63,306 bases of DNA from CAYXUG01 sp964468655 (GCA_964468655.1 CAYXUG010000003.1:1-63306); one strand, 5' to 3'; shown: positions 37,044 through 47,095, counted from the first letter of the stretch. Notes: generated by a model from the letters alone, not told the origin. Numbers and translations are program-made.

Positions 37044-38402
37044 ATGAAGTTCAGATATTTTCACATCTATTTATTTCTATTTTTATTTTCACACCTCCAT
37101 TCGGATATCGTTTACCGCGTTCCTGTCCAGAGTACCATTGACTTGGGACTTCCATCTTTCATTGAAAGGGCGGTTGAGGAAGCAGAAAATGACGAAGCTG
37201 TCGCAATTATATTTGACATAGATACATTTGGAGGACGAGTTGACGGCGCTACACAGATAAAGGACGCTATTCTTGATTCCAAAGTGTTCACGGTTGCATT
37301 CATTAACAGACGCGCCATTTCCGCAGGTGCGCTGATTTCTCTTTCCTGCGAAAAGATTATTATGGCAGGAGGTGCTACAATAGGCGCCGCTACTGCGGTA
37401 GATTTATCGGGGAAAAAAGCAAGTGAAAAAGTTATTTCCTACATGCGGGAGGAAATGGCATCCACTGCTGAAATCCGAAACAGGAATACCATGCTTGTCA
37501 GCTGCATGGTGGATGATTCTCTCAGTTTTACGCACTTGGTCTTTGAAGGTGATTCTGTGGAAGTGACCGATCTGGAAGGACGAAAACTGGGAAAGCTCAT
37601 TACCTTGACAACAGAAAAAGCACTGAAATATAACATTGCAGATACCACCGCTGAATCATTCGAAGATGTACTTTCTCTCCTTGAATTGAGTGATGCAGAA
37701 ATCATTGATTTGAGTATCAACTGGTCTGAAAAACTGGTGAGGTTTTTGACAGACCCAACTGTCAGTTCACTTCTTATGACATTAGGTTTTCTTGGATTAT
37801 TGTTTGAACTACAATCCCCGGGGTGGGGAATTCCCGGCACGGTGGGACTCATTTGTCTTACACTGTTTTTTGGCGCTTCCATGATTACTGAACTGGCAAC
37901 CATGACGGAACTGCTCATTATCCTTGTAGGAGTTGTCCTGGTTCTCGTTGAAATATTCTTAATACCGGGATTTGGTTTCGTGGGCGTATTGGGCGGATTT
38001 GTTATTATGGGTGGTTTGTTCATGATGTTGTTACCTCAACATCCCTGGCCGGCAGATATTTCTTCGGCCACATGGGGTTTTACCATTGGAATCATTGGAG
38101 CAATCATTGCTGTTTTTTTGATGGGGAGAATTCTTGTGAAGTCTCCCTTCTGGAAGAAAATTACACTTGCTACCAGTGAAAAAAGCGCTGAAGGTTACAG
38201 TACCTCTATCGGACTGGAAAACCTGGTGGGAGAATCAGGTATTGCTGTCAGTGACCTTAGACCTTCCGGATGGGTGATGGCAGGGGAAAAGAAGATATTT
38301 GTGGTAACAGAGGGTGAATTTTTATATAAAAATGAGCTAATTACAATTTTAAGCGTTGATGGAAATCGCGTTGTTGTAAGGAAAAAAGTTAATCAAAAAT
38401 AG
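37044..38402 (+). CDS. NfeD-type membrane-bound ClpP-class serine protease
   Basis: 452 aa. Signal peptide, then a ClpP-like domain (about residues 20-220) with GGRVDGATQIKDAI, the nucleophile region AISAGALISLSC and the K/S-rich SGKKASEKVISYM. Three to four transmembrane helices follow (about 240-365) and the C-terminal NfeD OB-fold (about 390-450, LVGESGIAVSDLRPSGWV). Long NfeD proteins work with the flotillin-like FloA encoded just downstream, probably in membrane microdomain quality control. Confidence 0.9.
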   Translation: MKFRYFHIYLFLFLFSHLHSDIVYRVPVQSTIDLGLPSFIERAVEEAENDEAVAIIFDIDTFGGRVDGATQIKDAILDSKVFTVAFINRRAISAGALISLSCEKIIMAGGATIGAATAVDLSGKKASEKVISYMREEMASTAEIRNRNTMLVSCMVDDSLSFTHLVFEGDSVEVTDLEGRKLGKLITLTTEKALKYNIADTTAESFEDVLSLLELSDAEIIDLSINWSEKLVRFLTDPTVSSLLMTLGFLGLLFELQSPGWGIPGTVGLICLTLFFGASMITELATMTELLIILVGVVLVLVEIFLIPGFGFVGVLGGFVIMGGLFMMLLPQHPWPADISSATWGFTIGIIGAIIAVFLMGRILVKSPFWKKITLATSEKSAEGYSTSIGLENLVGESGIAVSDLRPSGWVMAGEKKIFVVTEGEFLYKNELITILSVDGNRVVVRKKVNQK

Positions 38403-38410
38403 GAGGATTT

Positions 38411-39412
38411 ATGTATATACCTATCATTCTACTTGTTTTAATTGCCGTTGCACTGGCAGTTATTTTCTATTTTGTTCCCATAGGTCTATGGGTACAGGGG
38501 TTATTTTCTCTCAGTTTTGGGAAAATCACCATCATAAACCTGATTGGTATGCGTTTGAGAAAAGTTCCTCCAAAAATTGTTGTTCACGCGGTTATCAGCT
38601 TGCATAAAGCAGGTCTTGATCAAATTAACACCGATATGCTGGAAACACATTATCTGTCAGGCGGGAATGTGCCTAATATTGTTCTTGCATTAATTGCCGC
38701 AGACAAGGCAAAAATTGCGCTGGAATTTGCAAACGCGGCAGCCATTGATCTAGCCGGGAGAGATGTAAAAGGTGCAGTGCAGACCTCTGTTTATCCAAAA
38801 GTGATTGACGCTCCTGTTGAAGGAACCCTGGCAGCAATCGCTAAAGACGGTATCGAAGTGAAGGCGCGGGCAAGAGTCACGGTCCGGACGAATATTCCCG
38901 GTCTTGTTGGCGGCGCCACAGATGAAACCATTATCGCAAGAGTGGGTGAAGGAATTGTCAGCGCAATCGGATCATCAGAATCATACAAGGATGTACTGGA
39001 AAATCCCGATTCAATTTCAAAATTTGTGTTGGAAAAAGGGCTGGATGCCGGTACTGCCTATGAAATTTTAAGTATTGATATTGCCGATGTGGACGTTGGA
39101 AAAAATATAGGCGCTCATTTGCAAGCTGATCAGGCGGAGGCAGACCTCCGTGTGGCACAGGCAAGGGCGGAAACCCGCCGGGCAATGGCAGTGGCTGCTG
39201 AACAGGAAATGACAGCCAAGGTAGTTGATATGCGGGCAAAAGTCGTTGAAGCTGAAGCAGAAGTCCCCATAGCAATGGCGCAGGCATTCCGGGAAGGGAA
39301 TCTCGGTATCATGGACTACTTTTCAATGAAAAATATTCAGTCAGATACGTCCATGAGAGAATCAATTTCAGAAGAAGGGAAAAAAGATAAACCGGAAGGA
39401 CCTAGGAGCTAA
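38411..39412 (+). CDS. floA: Flotillin-like protein FloA (UPF0365)
   Basis: 333 aa with AGGAGG at 38402-38407. One N-terminal membrane hairpin (IPIILLVLIAVALAVIFYFVPIGLWV), then the conserved KITIINLIGMRLRKVPP, an SPFH-like domain with VKARARVTVRTNIPGLVGGA, and an Ala/Glu-rich coiled coil (QAEADLRVAQARAETRRAMA). FloA scaffolds membrane microdomains. Adjacent to its usual partner nfeD. Confidence 0.92.
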   Translation: MYIPIILLVLIAVALAVIFYFVPIGLWVQGLFSLSFGKITIINLIGMRLRKVPPKIVVHAVISLHKAGLDQINTDMLETHYLSGGNVPNIVLALIAADKAKIALEFANAAAIDLAGRDVKGAVQTSVYPKVIDAPVEGTLAAIAKDGIEVKARARVTVRTNIPGLVGGATDETIIARVGEGIVSAIGSSESYKDVLENPDSISKFVLEKGLDAGTAYEILSIDIADVDVGKNIGAHLQADQAEADLRVAQARAETRRAMAVAAEQEMTAKVVDMRAKVVEAEAEVPIAMAQAFREGNLGIMDYFSMKNIQSDTSMRESISEEGKKDKPEGPRS

Positions 39413-39423
39413 AGGGTAGAGCT

Positions 39424-39897
39424 GTGGAAATAGGAACATGGATAATTCTGATTCTTTTTTATCTCGTCTCCGCGCTTTTGCGGAAGCGCCGCCGTGTACC
39501 TCAGACAGAAGAAAAAAGAGTTCCTGGACCTCAATCATTCACTAGCGAAGAGGATGAAAGGGAAGTCCTTCCGAGTTGGCTAAAGGAGGCGTTGGGATTT
39601 GAAGAGGAAACTGCCGAGCAAGAAGTGAGGAGGGAAGAACTTCAACAAATCATTGAACCGGAGACTGAAGAAGAAATACCCTTGGAACCGGGCATTCGAA
39701 CCAAAGCCGAACCCGAAGTTCGGGAATTTTCTGAAAAAAGGGATTGGACTCCTCAAAAGGTGCGTTTAGGTAAGGGTGCTAAGGAGATTCGATGGATGCT
39801 TAAGGAGAAAGAAAGTTTAAAAAATGTAATAGTACTGAAGGAAATTCTTGGTCCCCCGAGAGCATTTAACCGCTATTCCTGGAGATCGTTGAGATAA
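39424..39897 (+). CDS. Single-pass acidic membrane protein, unknown function
   Basis: 157 aa from GTG 39424. One N-terminal helix (GTWIILILFYLVSALL) is followed by RKRRR and a highly charged, Glu-rich cytoplasmic tail. The last 30 residues (NVIVLKEILGPPRAFNRYSW) form a short conserved-looking motif seen in hypothetical proteins downstream of floA in related bacteria, by recollection only. Probably expressed with nfeD-floA. Confidence 0.6.
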   Translation: MEIGTWIILILFYLVSALLRKRRRVPQTEEKRVPGPQSFTSEEDEREVLPSWLKEALGFEEETAEQEVRREELQQIIEPETEEEIPLEPGIRTKAEPEVREFSEKRDWTPQKVRLGKGAKEIRWMLKEKESLKNVIVLKEILGPPRAFNRYSWRSLR

Positions 39898-39918
39898 ATT
39901 TACTGTTTATTAAATATT

Positions 39919-40512
39919 CTAAATAAGTTCTTTATAAATTTCATCTACCTGTCTTTTCAGGTCTTGAAGTGTTCCATTATTGTTGATAACATTATCTGCC
40001 ATGCTCACTTTGGATTCTTCCGGTAGCTGAAGTTCCATTCTTCGTATCACTTCTTCCCTTGACAAATTTCCCCGCTCCAGCGCGTGTTGGAGCCGGTGCC
40101 TGTATTGAGCGGTAACAATGATGACATAATCAAGATGCTGATCCAGTCCCGATTCGTAAATAAGCGCAGCGTCTACCACAAACATTGAATATTTACCCAT
40201 TCCGGAAATATTTTTAAACCTTACATCGATGGCATCAAATACAAAGGGGTGAATAATTGCATTTAGTACTGCCTGGTTGTCTTCGCTTGAGAACGCAACA
40301 CGGGCAAGTTTTTTGTTACTAATCATCTTATCCGGATTTTGAATGTCTGAACCAAATTCCTCTATGAGCTGCTGCTGGATGTTTTCATTTTTTACAATAA
40401 GCTTTTTTGCTTCCATATCGGCATCAAAGACATAAGCGCCCAGTTTTTTAAAATGTTGGCTTGCCAGACTTTTTCCGCTTCCGATTCCTCCCGAAATACC
40501 AACCTTCAACAT
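39919..40512 (-). CDS. coaE: Dephospho-CoA kinase CoaE
   Basis: 197 aa. The last step of coenzyme A synthesis. P-loop GISGGIGSGKS, then FDADMEAKKLI, IIHPFVFDAI, VVDAALIYESGLD and a lid-like RHRLQHALERGNLSREEV. It is eight bases downstream of adk on the same strand and ends 21 bases from the convergent gene at 39424. Confidence 0.94.
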   Translation of the reverse strand: MLKVGISGGIGSGKSLASQHFKKLGAYVFDADMEAKKLIVKNENIQQQLIEEFGSDIQNPDKMISNKKLARVAFSSEDNQAVLNAIIHPFVFDAIDVRFKNISGMGKYSMFVVDAALIYESGLDQHLDYVIIVTAQYRHRLQHALERGNLSREEVIRRMELQLPEESKVSMADNVINNNGTLQDLKRQVDEIYKELI

Positions 40513-40519
40513 TTTCGAT

Positions 40520-41173
40520 TTACCCAGATTTCTCTTTTAACTCAGCTTGAATTTTACCGGTGATATCATTTACCGAACCTTCACCATTTACCTCGGAAAG
40601 TAACATTTTATTTCTATAAAAATCAATAAGTGGAGATGTCTGATCCTGATAAACTTTCAATCGCTGCAGGACCACATCAGGATTGTCATCATCCCTTTGG
40701 AATAATAAACCCCCACAATTATCACATTCACCCTCTTTTTTTGGTGGATTGAATATTAAATTGGTAATGGTTTCGCACTCTCTGCAGGTTCTCCGGCTGG
40801 AAAGACGTTTGACAAGTACATCATTGCTTCCTGAGAGATACACAACCAATTCAAGTTTCTGCTGATTCATTTCTAACATTTTTTCCAATCCTTCCGCTTG
40901 AGGGACTGTTCTTGGGAAACCATCTAAAATATACCCCCGATTTTCATTATTCTGCTGTAGTTTTTTTGAAATCATATCCAGAATCAAATAATCAGGAACA
41001 AGTTTCCCTGCATTCATAAAAGATTGCGCTTTTTCACCGAGAGCTGTTTCCTGGTTTATTTCCTCTCGCAATATGTCTCCTGTGGAGAGGTGAGCTAGAT
41101 CCAGTTGATCAGCTAAGATTTTAGCCTGTGTTCCTTTCCCGATACCTGGGGGACCTAAAAAGACGAATTTCAT
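40520..41173 (-). CDS. adk: Adenylate kinase
   Basis: 217 aa. Interconverts ATP, ADP and AMP. P-loop FLGPPGIGKGTQAK, AMP-binding HLSTGDILREEI, GYILDGFPRTVPQAE, and a zinc-binding lid with four cysteines (CREC and CDNC, residues about 130-155). The long lid with zinc is more usual in Gram-positive and some FCB enzymes. Confidence 0.95.
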   Translation of the reverse strand: MKFVFLGPPGIGKGTQAKILADQLDLAHLSTGDILREEINQETALGEKAQSFMNAGKLVPDYLILDMISKKLQQNNENRGYILDGFPRTVPQAEGLEKMLEMNQQKLELVVYLSGSNDVLVKRLSSRRTCRECETITNLIFNPPKKEGECDNCGGLLFQRDDDNPDVVLQRLKVYQDQTSPLIDFYRNKMLLSEVNGEGSVNDITGKIQAELKEKSG

Positions 41174-41201
41174 ATTAATACTTTTTTATCAATTTTATGA
41201 A

Positions 41202-42419
41202 TCAAATCAATATCCCCGCCAATGAAGCTGTAATCCATGATGCCAGCGCACCGCCGATCATTGCCTTCAGCGCCAGTTTGGCGAGGTCTTTTTTTCGATT
41301 TGGCGCCATCCCACCGATCCCGCCAAGCTGAATCCCGATTGAGCCGAAATTGGCAAATCCACAGAGGGCATAGCTGGCGATGATGGCTGTTCTGTCAGAC
41401 AGCGCTCCCGCTGTTATCAATTCCCGGAGATTGCCATAAGCGATAAGCTCGGTGAATATAAATTTTTCTCCCATGAGGGTGCCCAGCGTTCCTGCTTCAT
41501 TCCACGGGATGCCCATGGTCCATGCCAGCGGTTTGAAAATGAAACCGAAAATTTCCTCCATGGAGGTACCCGCCAAACCGAGCAAGAAATTCATCAACGA
41601 AATAATAGAGACAAATGCGATGAGCATAGCAGCAACATTAGCAGCCAATTTCAATCCGTCGGTGGCGCCCCTGCCGAGCGCTTCCATGGCGTTTGTGTCA
41701 ACTTTTTCGACATGAATTTTCAAATCACCGAGTGTTTCAGATTCTTTCGTTTCGGGATGGATGATTTTTGCCACAACCATGGCAGCCGGCGCTGACATCA
41801 CAGATGCAGCGAGAAGGTGCCCAGCAATACCCGGGATGTCCTTCAACCAGATTACGTAAATCGCCAAAACGCCTCCGGCAACAGTGGCAAATCCGCCTGT
41901 CATGACCGCCATCAATTCAGATTTTGTCATGCGGTCTATGAATGGCCTCACCATAAGGGGGGCTTCCGTCTGCCCCACAAAAATGTTGGCTGAAACGCTC
42001 AATGTTTCCGAGCCGCTGGTGCCCATTGTTTTTATCATAATTTTTGCAATCCATTTCACCACAAATTGTATAATACCAAAATAATATAGCAGTGTCATTA
42101 AGCTGGAGAAAAAGATGATGGTAGGCAGCGCCCGGAAAGCAAAATTAACCATTGCTTCGTGGTAGCCCACACCCGGCACAAAAGATTTAAACAGGAAATC
42201 GCTTCCCGCATCAGAAAAACTGACAAGCCGCATGAATGCCTTATCCACAAACCCGAATACCGGCTCGCCTACGGGAGTCTTTAAGATTAATATGGCAAAA
42301 ATGAGTTGAAGTCCCAAACCCCAAAAAACAACCCTCAAACTTATTGCCTTTCTGTTATTGGACATTAAAACGGCAATTCCAAGGAGTACAACTATACCTA
42401 AGATTCCAGTCATTTTCAT
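41202..42419 (-). CDS. Concentrative nucleoside transporter, NupC/CNT family
   Basis: 405 aa, about ten hydrophobic helices. CNT signatures: VGQTEAPLMVRPFIDRMTKSEL and the C-terminal ALCGFANFGSIGIQLGGIGGMAPNRK. It imports nucleosides with Na+ or H+. The neighbouring cytidine deaminase and adenylate kinase fit a nucleoside salvage role. Confidence 0.93.
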   Translation of the reverse strand: MKMTGILGIVVLLGIAVLMSNNRKAISLRVVFWGLGLQLIFAILILKTPVGEPVFGFVDKAFMRLVSFSDAGSDFLFKSFVPGVGYHEAMVNFAFRALPTIIFFSSLMTLLYYFGIIQFVVKWIAKIMIKTMGTSGSETLSVSANIFVGQTEAPLMVRPFIDRMTKSELMAVMTGGFATVAGGVLAIYVIWLKDIPGIAGHLLAASVMSAPAAMVVAKIIHPETKESETLGDLKIHVEKVDTNAMEALGRGATDGLKLAANVAAMLIAFVSIISLMNFLLGLAGTSMEEIFGFIFKPLAWTMGIPWNEAGTLGTLMGEKFIFTELIAYGNLRELITAGALSDRTAIIASYALCGFANFGSIGIQLGGIGGMAPNRKKDLAKLALKAMIGGALASWITASLAGILI

Positions 42420-42515
42420 TATTTCTCTGCGTTCATTGCGATTTCATTGCACTCTTTGTGGTTCAAGTTAAAATAACCGCAGAGGTCGCTAAGTTTGCAC
42501 AAAGGTCGCGAAGGT
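42420..42515. repeat. Degenerate intergenic repeat between cdd and the CNT gene
   Basis: On the minus strand the gap reads as loose repeats of a CGCAGAG/ACAAAG type (ACCTTTGTGC, GACCTCTGCGG, CCACAAAG, ACGCAGAG), a kind of low-complexity intergenic repeat seen in many FCB genomes. A related CCACAAAGTCACGAAGACAC segment lies at 50940. Confidence 0.5.
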
Positions 42516-42902
42516 TCATTTCAATTGTGATTCGTCAAATGCATCGGGAAGCAAATCTGTCATTTTTATTTCCTTGATATTTCCCATGGTATCGGCAATG
42601 ATAACAATGACATCTCCGCAAACATCCCAGATAAATTGCCGACAGGCGCCGCAGGGAGTAGCTCCGGATTTGGTTACCACTGCAATAGCATTAAATTTCC
42701 GATTGCCAGCAGATACAGCGGAACAGATGGCTGCACGTTCAGCGCAGATGGTTAATCCGTAACTGCTGGACTCAACATTGCAGCCGGCAAAAATCTGACC
42801 ATCTCCAGTTTCAACTGCGGCCCCCACCTTATAATTGGAATAAGGTGCGTGTGCGTTTTCCCTTGCCTCTGTTGCAGTGTGAATTAATTTTTCAGTGGCC
42901 AT
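42516..42902 (-). CDS. cdd: Cytidine deaminase
   Basis: 128 aa. Zinc ligands and the proton shuttle are present as CAERAAI and PCGACRQ; the substrate motif APYSNYKVGAAVET is at the N-terminus. It deaminates cytidine and deoxycytidine for salvage. It overlaps the upstream rhomboid gene by 19 bases and precedes the CNT nucleoside importer. Confidence 0.95.
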   Translation of the reverse strand: MATEKLIHTATEARENAHAPYSNYKVGAAVETGDGQIFAGCNVESSSYGLTICAERAAICSAVSAGNRKFNAIAVVTKSGATPCGACRQFIWDVCGDVIVIIADTMGNIKEIKMTDLLPDAFDESQLK

Positions 42903-43552
42903 TGTTTTTCAATTTTTATCTGTTTCAAAAGTAATATGAGTCCCACACCTGCAACAAATCCGCCGATGTGAGCGAACCATGCGACACCGCCTGTGGTATC
43001 CAAACCTAGGGTGCCTAAACCATTGGTAAGCTGAATGAGAAACCAGAATCCCAATACATAGGCAGCAGGAATACGTAATGTGGTTATGTAGTAAAACAGA
43101 AAAGCGACAGTATGCACACGGGCTTTCGGGAATGTAATCATGTAGGCGCCAAGTATGCCGGCAATGGCTCCGCTGGCGCCAATCACAACAATCTCTGATG
43201 CGGGATCAATGGCAGTCTGCAAAATTCCGGCAGCAAGTCCGCATGCGAGATAAAAAGTTACAAATTTTGTATGTCCCAGTACACTTTCAATATTGTCTGC
43301 GAAAATCCATAGATAAAGCATGTTGCCGCCAAGATGCATGAATCCGCCATGAAGGAACATGGAGGTAAAAAGTGTCATTGTGTAATGCCCAAAATCTGTA
43401 GATAGAGTTACGGGAACGACTCCAAAATACCATGTAAATTCCCGCGTTGAAATTGTCTGTAGTAAAAAGACAGCTAAATTAATACCGAAGATGGTATATG
43501 TCACGTAGGGAACCATTACTCTCGGGTTATCATCTTTGTAGGGAAATAACAT
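42884..43552 (-). CDS. Rhomboid-family intramembrane serine protease
   Basis: 222 aa, six to seven helices. The catalytic Ser lies in VIGASGAIAGILGAYM and the His in WFAHIGGFVAG; the loop-1 motif is present as HGGFMHLGGNMLYLWIFADN. It cleaves substrates within the membrane. It begins two bases after the M23 peptidase gene. Confidence 0.93.
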   Translation of the reverse strand: MLFPYKDDNPRVMVPYVTYTIFGINLAVFLLQTISTREFTWYFGVVPVTLSTDFGHYTMTLFTSMFLHGGFMHLGGNMLYLWIFADNIESVLGHTKFVTFYLACGLAAGILQTAIDPASEIVVIGASGAIAGILGAYMITFPKARVHTVAFLFYYITTLRIPAAYVLGFWFLIQLTNGLGTLGLDTTGGVAWFAHIGGFVAGVGLILLLKQIKIEKQWPLKN

Positions 43553-43554
43553 GG

Positions 43555-45798
43555 TTACAGAATCGAGAAACTGATTTCTTTTTTTGCACTGTTTCCCACC
43601 TGATCTTTAACCGTGATGATTAAATTGTGTCCACCCTTTTTGAGTGGTTCCTGCAGAATATACCGGATGTATTTATTTATGGGCTGATACTCACAGAGCA
43701 ATGTTTTTCCATCCAGAAGAAGTTCGATATCCTGTTCATTTTTTACTCCGGCCAGTTCATCGTTAATTGAAGCGAATAGAGTCCTTACATCTTTAGCAAA
43801 ATAACTTCCGCCCGGACCGGGAAAAATATCTGTAATGACAGGATTTGTCTGATCTTGTATGACGGCCATTGTTTCAAGACTGAAAACAGTGGTGAAAAAC
43901 ATTTTTTTCTTTTCATTGTACTGCGAAGGGAGGTAGGTCCACTCCGATTTTGGGTCGTAATAGAAAATTCCCATTCTTGAAATGTCTGTAACAGATCTGT
44001 CCAATGCAATGGCAACTCTTGCGGTATCCTGCAGGGGCCTGTCGAACGGCTGAAGCTGATAGGCATCGCTGTAAAATGTTCCTCCAGACACATCCACGGG
44101 TGTTTCAACATGTTCAATCCAGTAATATGTGGATTCATAAAAAGTACCTGGAAGTGCTTGAATGGAGCATTGTTTATCACCGGAAATGGCAAATGTGGTT
44201 TTATCAGGTGAGGACAAACTGCCTGATAAGTTGAATGTAGTTTTCCGCATTGGGGATGCATGCATGGAAACGGTGGCGTTATCAATTCCAATGAGTGAAT
44301 CAGGCGAAATGGGTTCAGACAGAAATGAAGTGGGACTTACCTGACTCGTTTTTAACATCAAATATTTATTTTTTCCTGATAAAATGAGGTCGGGTAGTTT
44401 TGTGATGAAATCATTACTGTTGACCTGAAAAATGACCGAATTATCCAGATGTCTTGTGGTTAAATCAAGATCAGTCACCATATAGTCTGCACCATCAACA
44501 AAGACAGGAAGATGAAACGGCTGGCTTACGGCTCCCGATTTGAAAACGCCTGCAATCTGCAGTATGGAATACATTATATTCTCTTTTTTAAATTCCAGAG
44601 TTAAACCGCTGTCTGTTATAGTTAGTGCAGTGAAATTGATTCTTTCTTCAACAAATCCGAAATTATTAAACTTGTAGCAGATGACTCCGGTCAAAGTATC
44701 TTCGGATGATTTGCTGAAAACAGAAATATTGATGGAATTATCAACCACATTCAACACTTTTGCAGTAACTGACTTTGGGGGTGAGCTATAGAGAATCCCT
44801 TTGATCTGAGATTGATTCATGGCTTGATCAAACAGATTAATTGTTATTTGATGATACCCTTCATCGAGTTGCAGCATGCCGTTTGATTTTGAATCAATCA
44901 TGTCGAGCGGCGGATCGTTGGTTAAATTAAATAATCTGTGATATTCACCTTCGTTGTACCGTCTCAACGAATTGTCTCTTTCAAGTTCAATGAGATGGGA
45001 CTGATTAAATGGAAATGAATCAAACGTAATAGAATATTCCTTTAAAGTGTCCACCCACAATTCTGCAGTGGTAAAGTTGTATTTATGGGTGGAACCGGTT
45101 ATTTTGTCAAAAGCTGAAATGTCAATTCCCACAGTGCCGGAAACATGAATAGTGTCAGGGAATTCATAGGATTTTTGATCATTTCGCATAACCGGAAATA
45201 TTTGTGTCAGAGGTGATCCATTTATTACGGCATCGGTACTCAAAGGTATGATGGCAATGGCATCAGGAACCGGGGGGATATTGTCCTGAAGAGTCAAACC
45301 ATAAGACAATGGATTGATTGGATTGTTTTCAGCATCCCGTAATTCAAAATGGAGATGAGGTCCGAATGCACCGCCTGTTTCACCGGAATAGCTCATAATT
45401 TCTCCTTTTCGAAAGACTATCTGATCCGGCAGAAGATATTTGTCCATTTTGTAAGTCCCGAGATTTTTCTGTTCATCTCTGACCATTGATTCAATCAAAG
45501 GGGAGAATTTTTCCAAATGGGCATAAACTGCTGTATTTCCGTCTTCCAATTTGAGGTACAACGTTTTTCCATATCCATCTGAGGACACCTTGATTCTTGA
45601 AACATGTCCATTGGAAGTCGCGAAAAGGGAATGTCCGGTGGAGCCGTTTGTTTTGATATCAATCCCCGAATGAAACCGCCTTGGTCTTGTTTCCCCAAAA
45701 TTGGATGAAATGATTATTTTCAATTCAACAGGCCAAAGATATTCCTGACAAAATATGACCCGACAGAAGATGAAAATTGATAAAATGGTTTTAATCAT
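43555..45798 (-). CDS. M23-family metallopeptidase, exported, with long C-terminal region
   Basis: 747 aa from ATG 45798, which starts a signal peptide (IKTILSIFIFCRVIFCQ); an earlier ATG at 45858 would add 20 residues. The LytM/M23 domain lies at about residues 25-190 with zinc and catalytic motifs RRFHSGIDIKT, YAHLEKF and GPHLHFELRD. The remaining 550 residues are strand-rich, probably several Ig-like folds. Likely a peptidoglycan hydrolase or a scaffold of such an enzyme in the cell envelope. First gene of the six-gene minus-strand run. Confidence 0.88.
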   Translation of the reverse strand: MIKTILSIFIFCRVIFCQEYLWPVELKIIISSNFGETRPRRFHSGIDIKTNGSTGHSLFATSNGHVSRIKVSSDGYGKTLYLKLEDGNTAVYAHLEKFSPLIESMVRDEQKNLGTYKMDKYLLPDQIVFRKGEIMSYSGETGGAFGPHLHFELRDAENNPINPLSYGLTLQDNIPPVPDAIAIIPLSTDAVINGSPLTQIFPVMRNDQKSYEFPDTIHVSGTVGIDISAFDKITGSTHKYNFTTAELWVDTLKEYSITFDSFPFNQSHLIELERDNSLRRYNEGEYHRLFNLTNDPPLDMIDSKSNGMLQLDEGYHQITINLFDQAMNQSQIKGILYSSPPKSVTAKVLNVVDNSINISVFSKSSEDTLTGVICYKFNNFGFVEERINFTALTITDSGLTLEFKKENIMYSILQIAGVFKSGAVSQPFHLPVFVDGADYMVTDLDLTTRHLDNSVIFQVNSNDFITKLPDLILSGKNKYLMLKTSQVSPTSFLSEPISPDSLIGIDNATVSMHASPMRKTTFNLSGSLSSPDKTTFAISGDKQCSIQALPGTFYESTYYWIEHVETPVDVSGGTFYSDAYQLQPFDRPLQDTARVAIALDRSVTDISRMGIFYYDPKSEWTYLPSQYNEKKKMFFTTVFSLETMAVIQDQTNPVITDIFPGPGGSYFAKDVRTLFASINDELAGVKNEQDIELLLDGKTLLCEYQPINKYIRYILQEPLKKGGHNLIITVKDQVGNSAKKEISFSIL

Positions 45799-45877
45799 TG
45801 TGTTTGCAGATTGGTAAATATTGATATGAAATTTAGACAAATTGCTCAGACCATTCAATTCTTTTCAGAACGAAAAA

Positions 45878-45896
45878 GAGCTCAGGAAAGGAGCTC
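45878..45896 (-). terminator. Possible minus-strand terminator hairpin
   Basis: Read on the minus strand: GAGCTC, a seven-base loop, GAGCTC, then TTTTTCG. The stem is short (6 bp). It could block transcription entering the M23 operon from the right. The rest of 45799-46073 shows no gene. Confidence 0.4.
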
Positions 45897-46073
45897 ATTA
45901 GTGCCACGATTTTGCTTAGGGTAGGAAGGGTTAGCTGGATTTAATTTTTTCCAATTCTTCCTTCATTTTTTCCATATTTACTCGTTGCAAATTTTATCAT
46001 GCTTTTGTCCTCTGGAATGTTCTAAATTAATCCGAACCAGTTTATAGGATTATTTTAAAAAAGGAGAACCGTA

Positions 46074-47072
46074 ATGAGGAAAAACATTTGGACGATAGCT
46101 GTAGTTTTCTGTTTATTTATTAGTAACAATTTGAGGGCACAGGGTGATTTAACCGAACTTGCAGAAAAAAATGCAAAATCATACATCCAGCCATTTATAA
46201 CAGCATTTGGAATGAATATGAATAGTGGTTTAACTCATACTGCAAAAGTTCATAAGGTACTTGGTTTTGATATAAGTTTAAAAGTTATGATGGATATGAT
46301 TCCTGATGATGAATTGACATTTAACTTTGATTTAACCGGATTTGATTTTCATTACACGAACCCGCTTGATAGCTCAATTATTATTATTCCTGCATCTGTG
46401 TTATATCCAGATGACAATTCAATGCCTACTATTTTTGGAGGAACCGGTACACTTACACCAAATGCAGCGAATGCGGTTGCTTATTTGGAAGAAGATATTG
46501 GAGAGGGGGTTGTTAATCCTGATAGCTTAAACCTTGATGATCTCCACATTAGTTTTTCTGGGATTGATTTCTCTGTATTACCCATGTTTAGACCTCAAAT
46601 TTCTCTTGGCTTACCCATGAATAGTGAACTGCTTCTTAGTTACATGTCATTTGCCAGTGACGATTTTGACAACGGATCATTTTTGTCATTGGGATTAAAG
46701 CATAGTCTCGACCAGTATATACCCATGCCGACTCCATTTTTAAATCTTGCTGCACAGGGCATATATCAGAAGTTAGAATTGGGTGTCATTACGAGTACCC
46801 ACACCCATTTCAATTTACAGGCAAGTGCTGATTTCCCAATAATTTCAATATATGGTCTATTGGGAATGGACAAATCAAATTTAGAAGCCAGTTATACCAT
46901 AGAAGAAGGTATCTTTGAAGGTGAAAAGATTGGTTTCAGTCTCGATGGTGAGAATGCATTTCGTTCAACAATTGGAGCGAAGTTAAAACTGGCGCTCCTC
47001 TATTTAAGTGTTGATTATACCATTGGAAAGCATAATGCAATTACAATAGGTACCGGTGTAACACTAAGGTAG
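46074..47072 (+). CDS. Outer-membrane protein of the DUF6588 type
   Basis: 332 aa with an AGGAG site upstream. Signal peptide RKNIWTIAVVFCLFISNNLRAQ, then LAEKNAKSYIQPFITAFGMNMNSGLTHTAKVHKVLGFDI, the opening I associate with DUF6588 proteins. The rest alternates strands and turns (FGGTGTLTPNA, LGLKHSL, GIGTGVTLR-like ending), consistent with a beta-barrel. Function unknown. Family name is from memory and moderate in certainty. Confidence 0.65.
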   Translation: MRKNIWTIAVVFCLFISNNLRAQGDLTELAEKNAKSYIQPFITAFGMNMNSGLTHTAKVHKVLGFDISLKVMMDMIPDDELTFNFDLTGFDFHYTNPLDSSIIIIPASVLYPDDNSMPTIFGGTGTLTPNAANAVAYLEEDIGEGVVNPDSLNLDDLHISFSGIDFSVLPMFRPQISLGLPMNSELLLSYMSFASDDFDNGSFLSLGLKHSLDQYIPMPTPFLNLAAQGIYQKLELGVITSTHTHFNLQASADFPIISIYGLLGMDKSNLEASYTIEEGIFEGEKIGFSLDGENAFRSTIGAKLKLALLYLSVDYTIGKHNAITIGTGVTLR

Positions 47073-47095
47073 TGTTTATAGAAAAATAAAAAGTG

